This document shows positions 48,287 through 48,409 of a DNA stretch of 48,409 bases, one piece after another. The notes below the pieces were generated by a model that saw only the letters and a program-made list of their open reading frames with translations, ran no database searches and had not been told where the DNA came from. Made by a program: the position numbers and the translations under genes. Each line of letters opens with the position of its first letter. Within the stretch, counting starts at the first letter, position 1. The stretch is from Eubacterium sp. CAG:251 (GTDB lineage Bacteria > Bacillota > Clostridia > Oscillospirales > Acutalibacteraceae), in contig FR889121.1 of assembly GCA_000436835.1 (NCBI GenBank), positions 42,791-91,199 on the forward strand. Reading direction: 5' to 3'.

Positions 48287-48313
48287 AAGAGGCGAACAAT
48301 GTTCGCCTCTTTT
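48287..48313. terminator. Compact hairpin upstream of the glycosidase gene
   Basis: Perfect 11-bp stem AAGAGGCGAAC / GTTCGCCTCTT with a 3-nt loop, TTTT following on the plus strand and TTGATTTTTG on the minus strand. It lies between any upstream promoter and the GTG start, so it may terminate the neighbouring transcript or attenuate the glycosidase gene. Confidence 0.6.
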
Positions 48314-48409
48314 CAGACTGTCGATAAAGTGGCTAAACCGCACCGTGTTATAAAAAGAAATTCCATCGGGGTCCCCGACAAATTGAAAATTTGGTGGGGA
48401 AAAGGAGAA
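48314..48409. other. Window end, no gene seen
   Basis: About 96 bp without a supported gene. It holds TCGGGGTCCCCGA (a palindrome) and an imperfect hairpin CCCCGACAAATT / AATTTGGTGGGG. It may be part of a repeated intergenic element; a single copy is visible here, so that cannot be tested in this window. Confidence 0.4.

Overview
The window is a stretch of a low-GC, Gram-positive, anaerobe-type chromosome, most likely a gut Clostridia (Oscillospiraceae/Ruminococcaceae-like; inferred from gene content only), carrying one complete temperate prophage of about 38.87 kb (1017..39886). The host flanks hold a glycosyltransferase, a LytR-CpsA-Psr protein, the RNase P RNA gene, an aldolase/sugar-kinase pair, a YoaK-like membrane protein, an XRE regulator, a lipoprotein and a GH13 alpha-glycosidase.

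The prophage sits inside cotJC, a spore-coat manganese-catalase-family gene. The first 31 codons (TTG at 925) lie left of the element and the remaining codons (to 40394) lie right of it. Joining the halves at a shared GG dinucleotide (1015-1016 = 39885-39886) restores an uninterrupted 199-residue reading frame. The 61-bp gap before the left half contains a match to the mother-cell sigma-K/sigma-E -10 consensus. A large serine recombinase ends 2 bp from the right attachment arm, and the reconstructed attP has 11-bp inverted arms centred on the GG.

Phage layout: structural and lysis genes run leftward on the minus strand (27105 to 1159): terS, terL, portal, Prp-type cysteine protease, scaffold, N4-gp56-type capsid, connector, beta-propeller tail protein, two paralogous Ala/Asn/Gln/Tyr-rich proteins, a 3485-residue giant polyvalent protein, a BppU/collagen-like receptor-binding protein, XhlA-like protein and a holin-CHAP fusion endolysin. 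There is no tape measure, sheath or siphovirus tail-tube set, so the architecture is podovirus-like. Three late units each begin with the same element, GGGTGTGACA, twice placed exactly 19 nt before TATAAT. Early genes (34302 to 27210, minus) include a DnaD-like replisome protein, SSB, a cytosine methyltransferase split by a frameshift, a PAPS-reductase-like PP-loop protein, a DUF4406-like protein and a HUH (rolling-circle type) Rep.

The lysogeny region has divergent Cro-like and LexA-like repressor genes with an array of TCACT-N3-AGTGA operators. Between repressor and integrase are cargo genes: a NYN-domain nuclease behind a strongly structured leader RNA, a HicAB toxin-antitoxin pair, and a YHYH-motif membrane protein that is translationally coupled to the integrase. 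The direct repeats of the hicAB control region also lie upstream of the integrase operon.

The most interesting readings are: the prophage as a possible sporulation-controlled intervening element in cotJC; the structured RNA/NYN nuclease unit; the phage-encoded Prp protease beside two head proteins carrying QLFA-type processing sites; and the shared late-promoter element.
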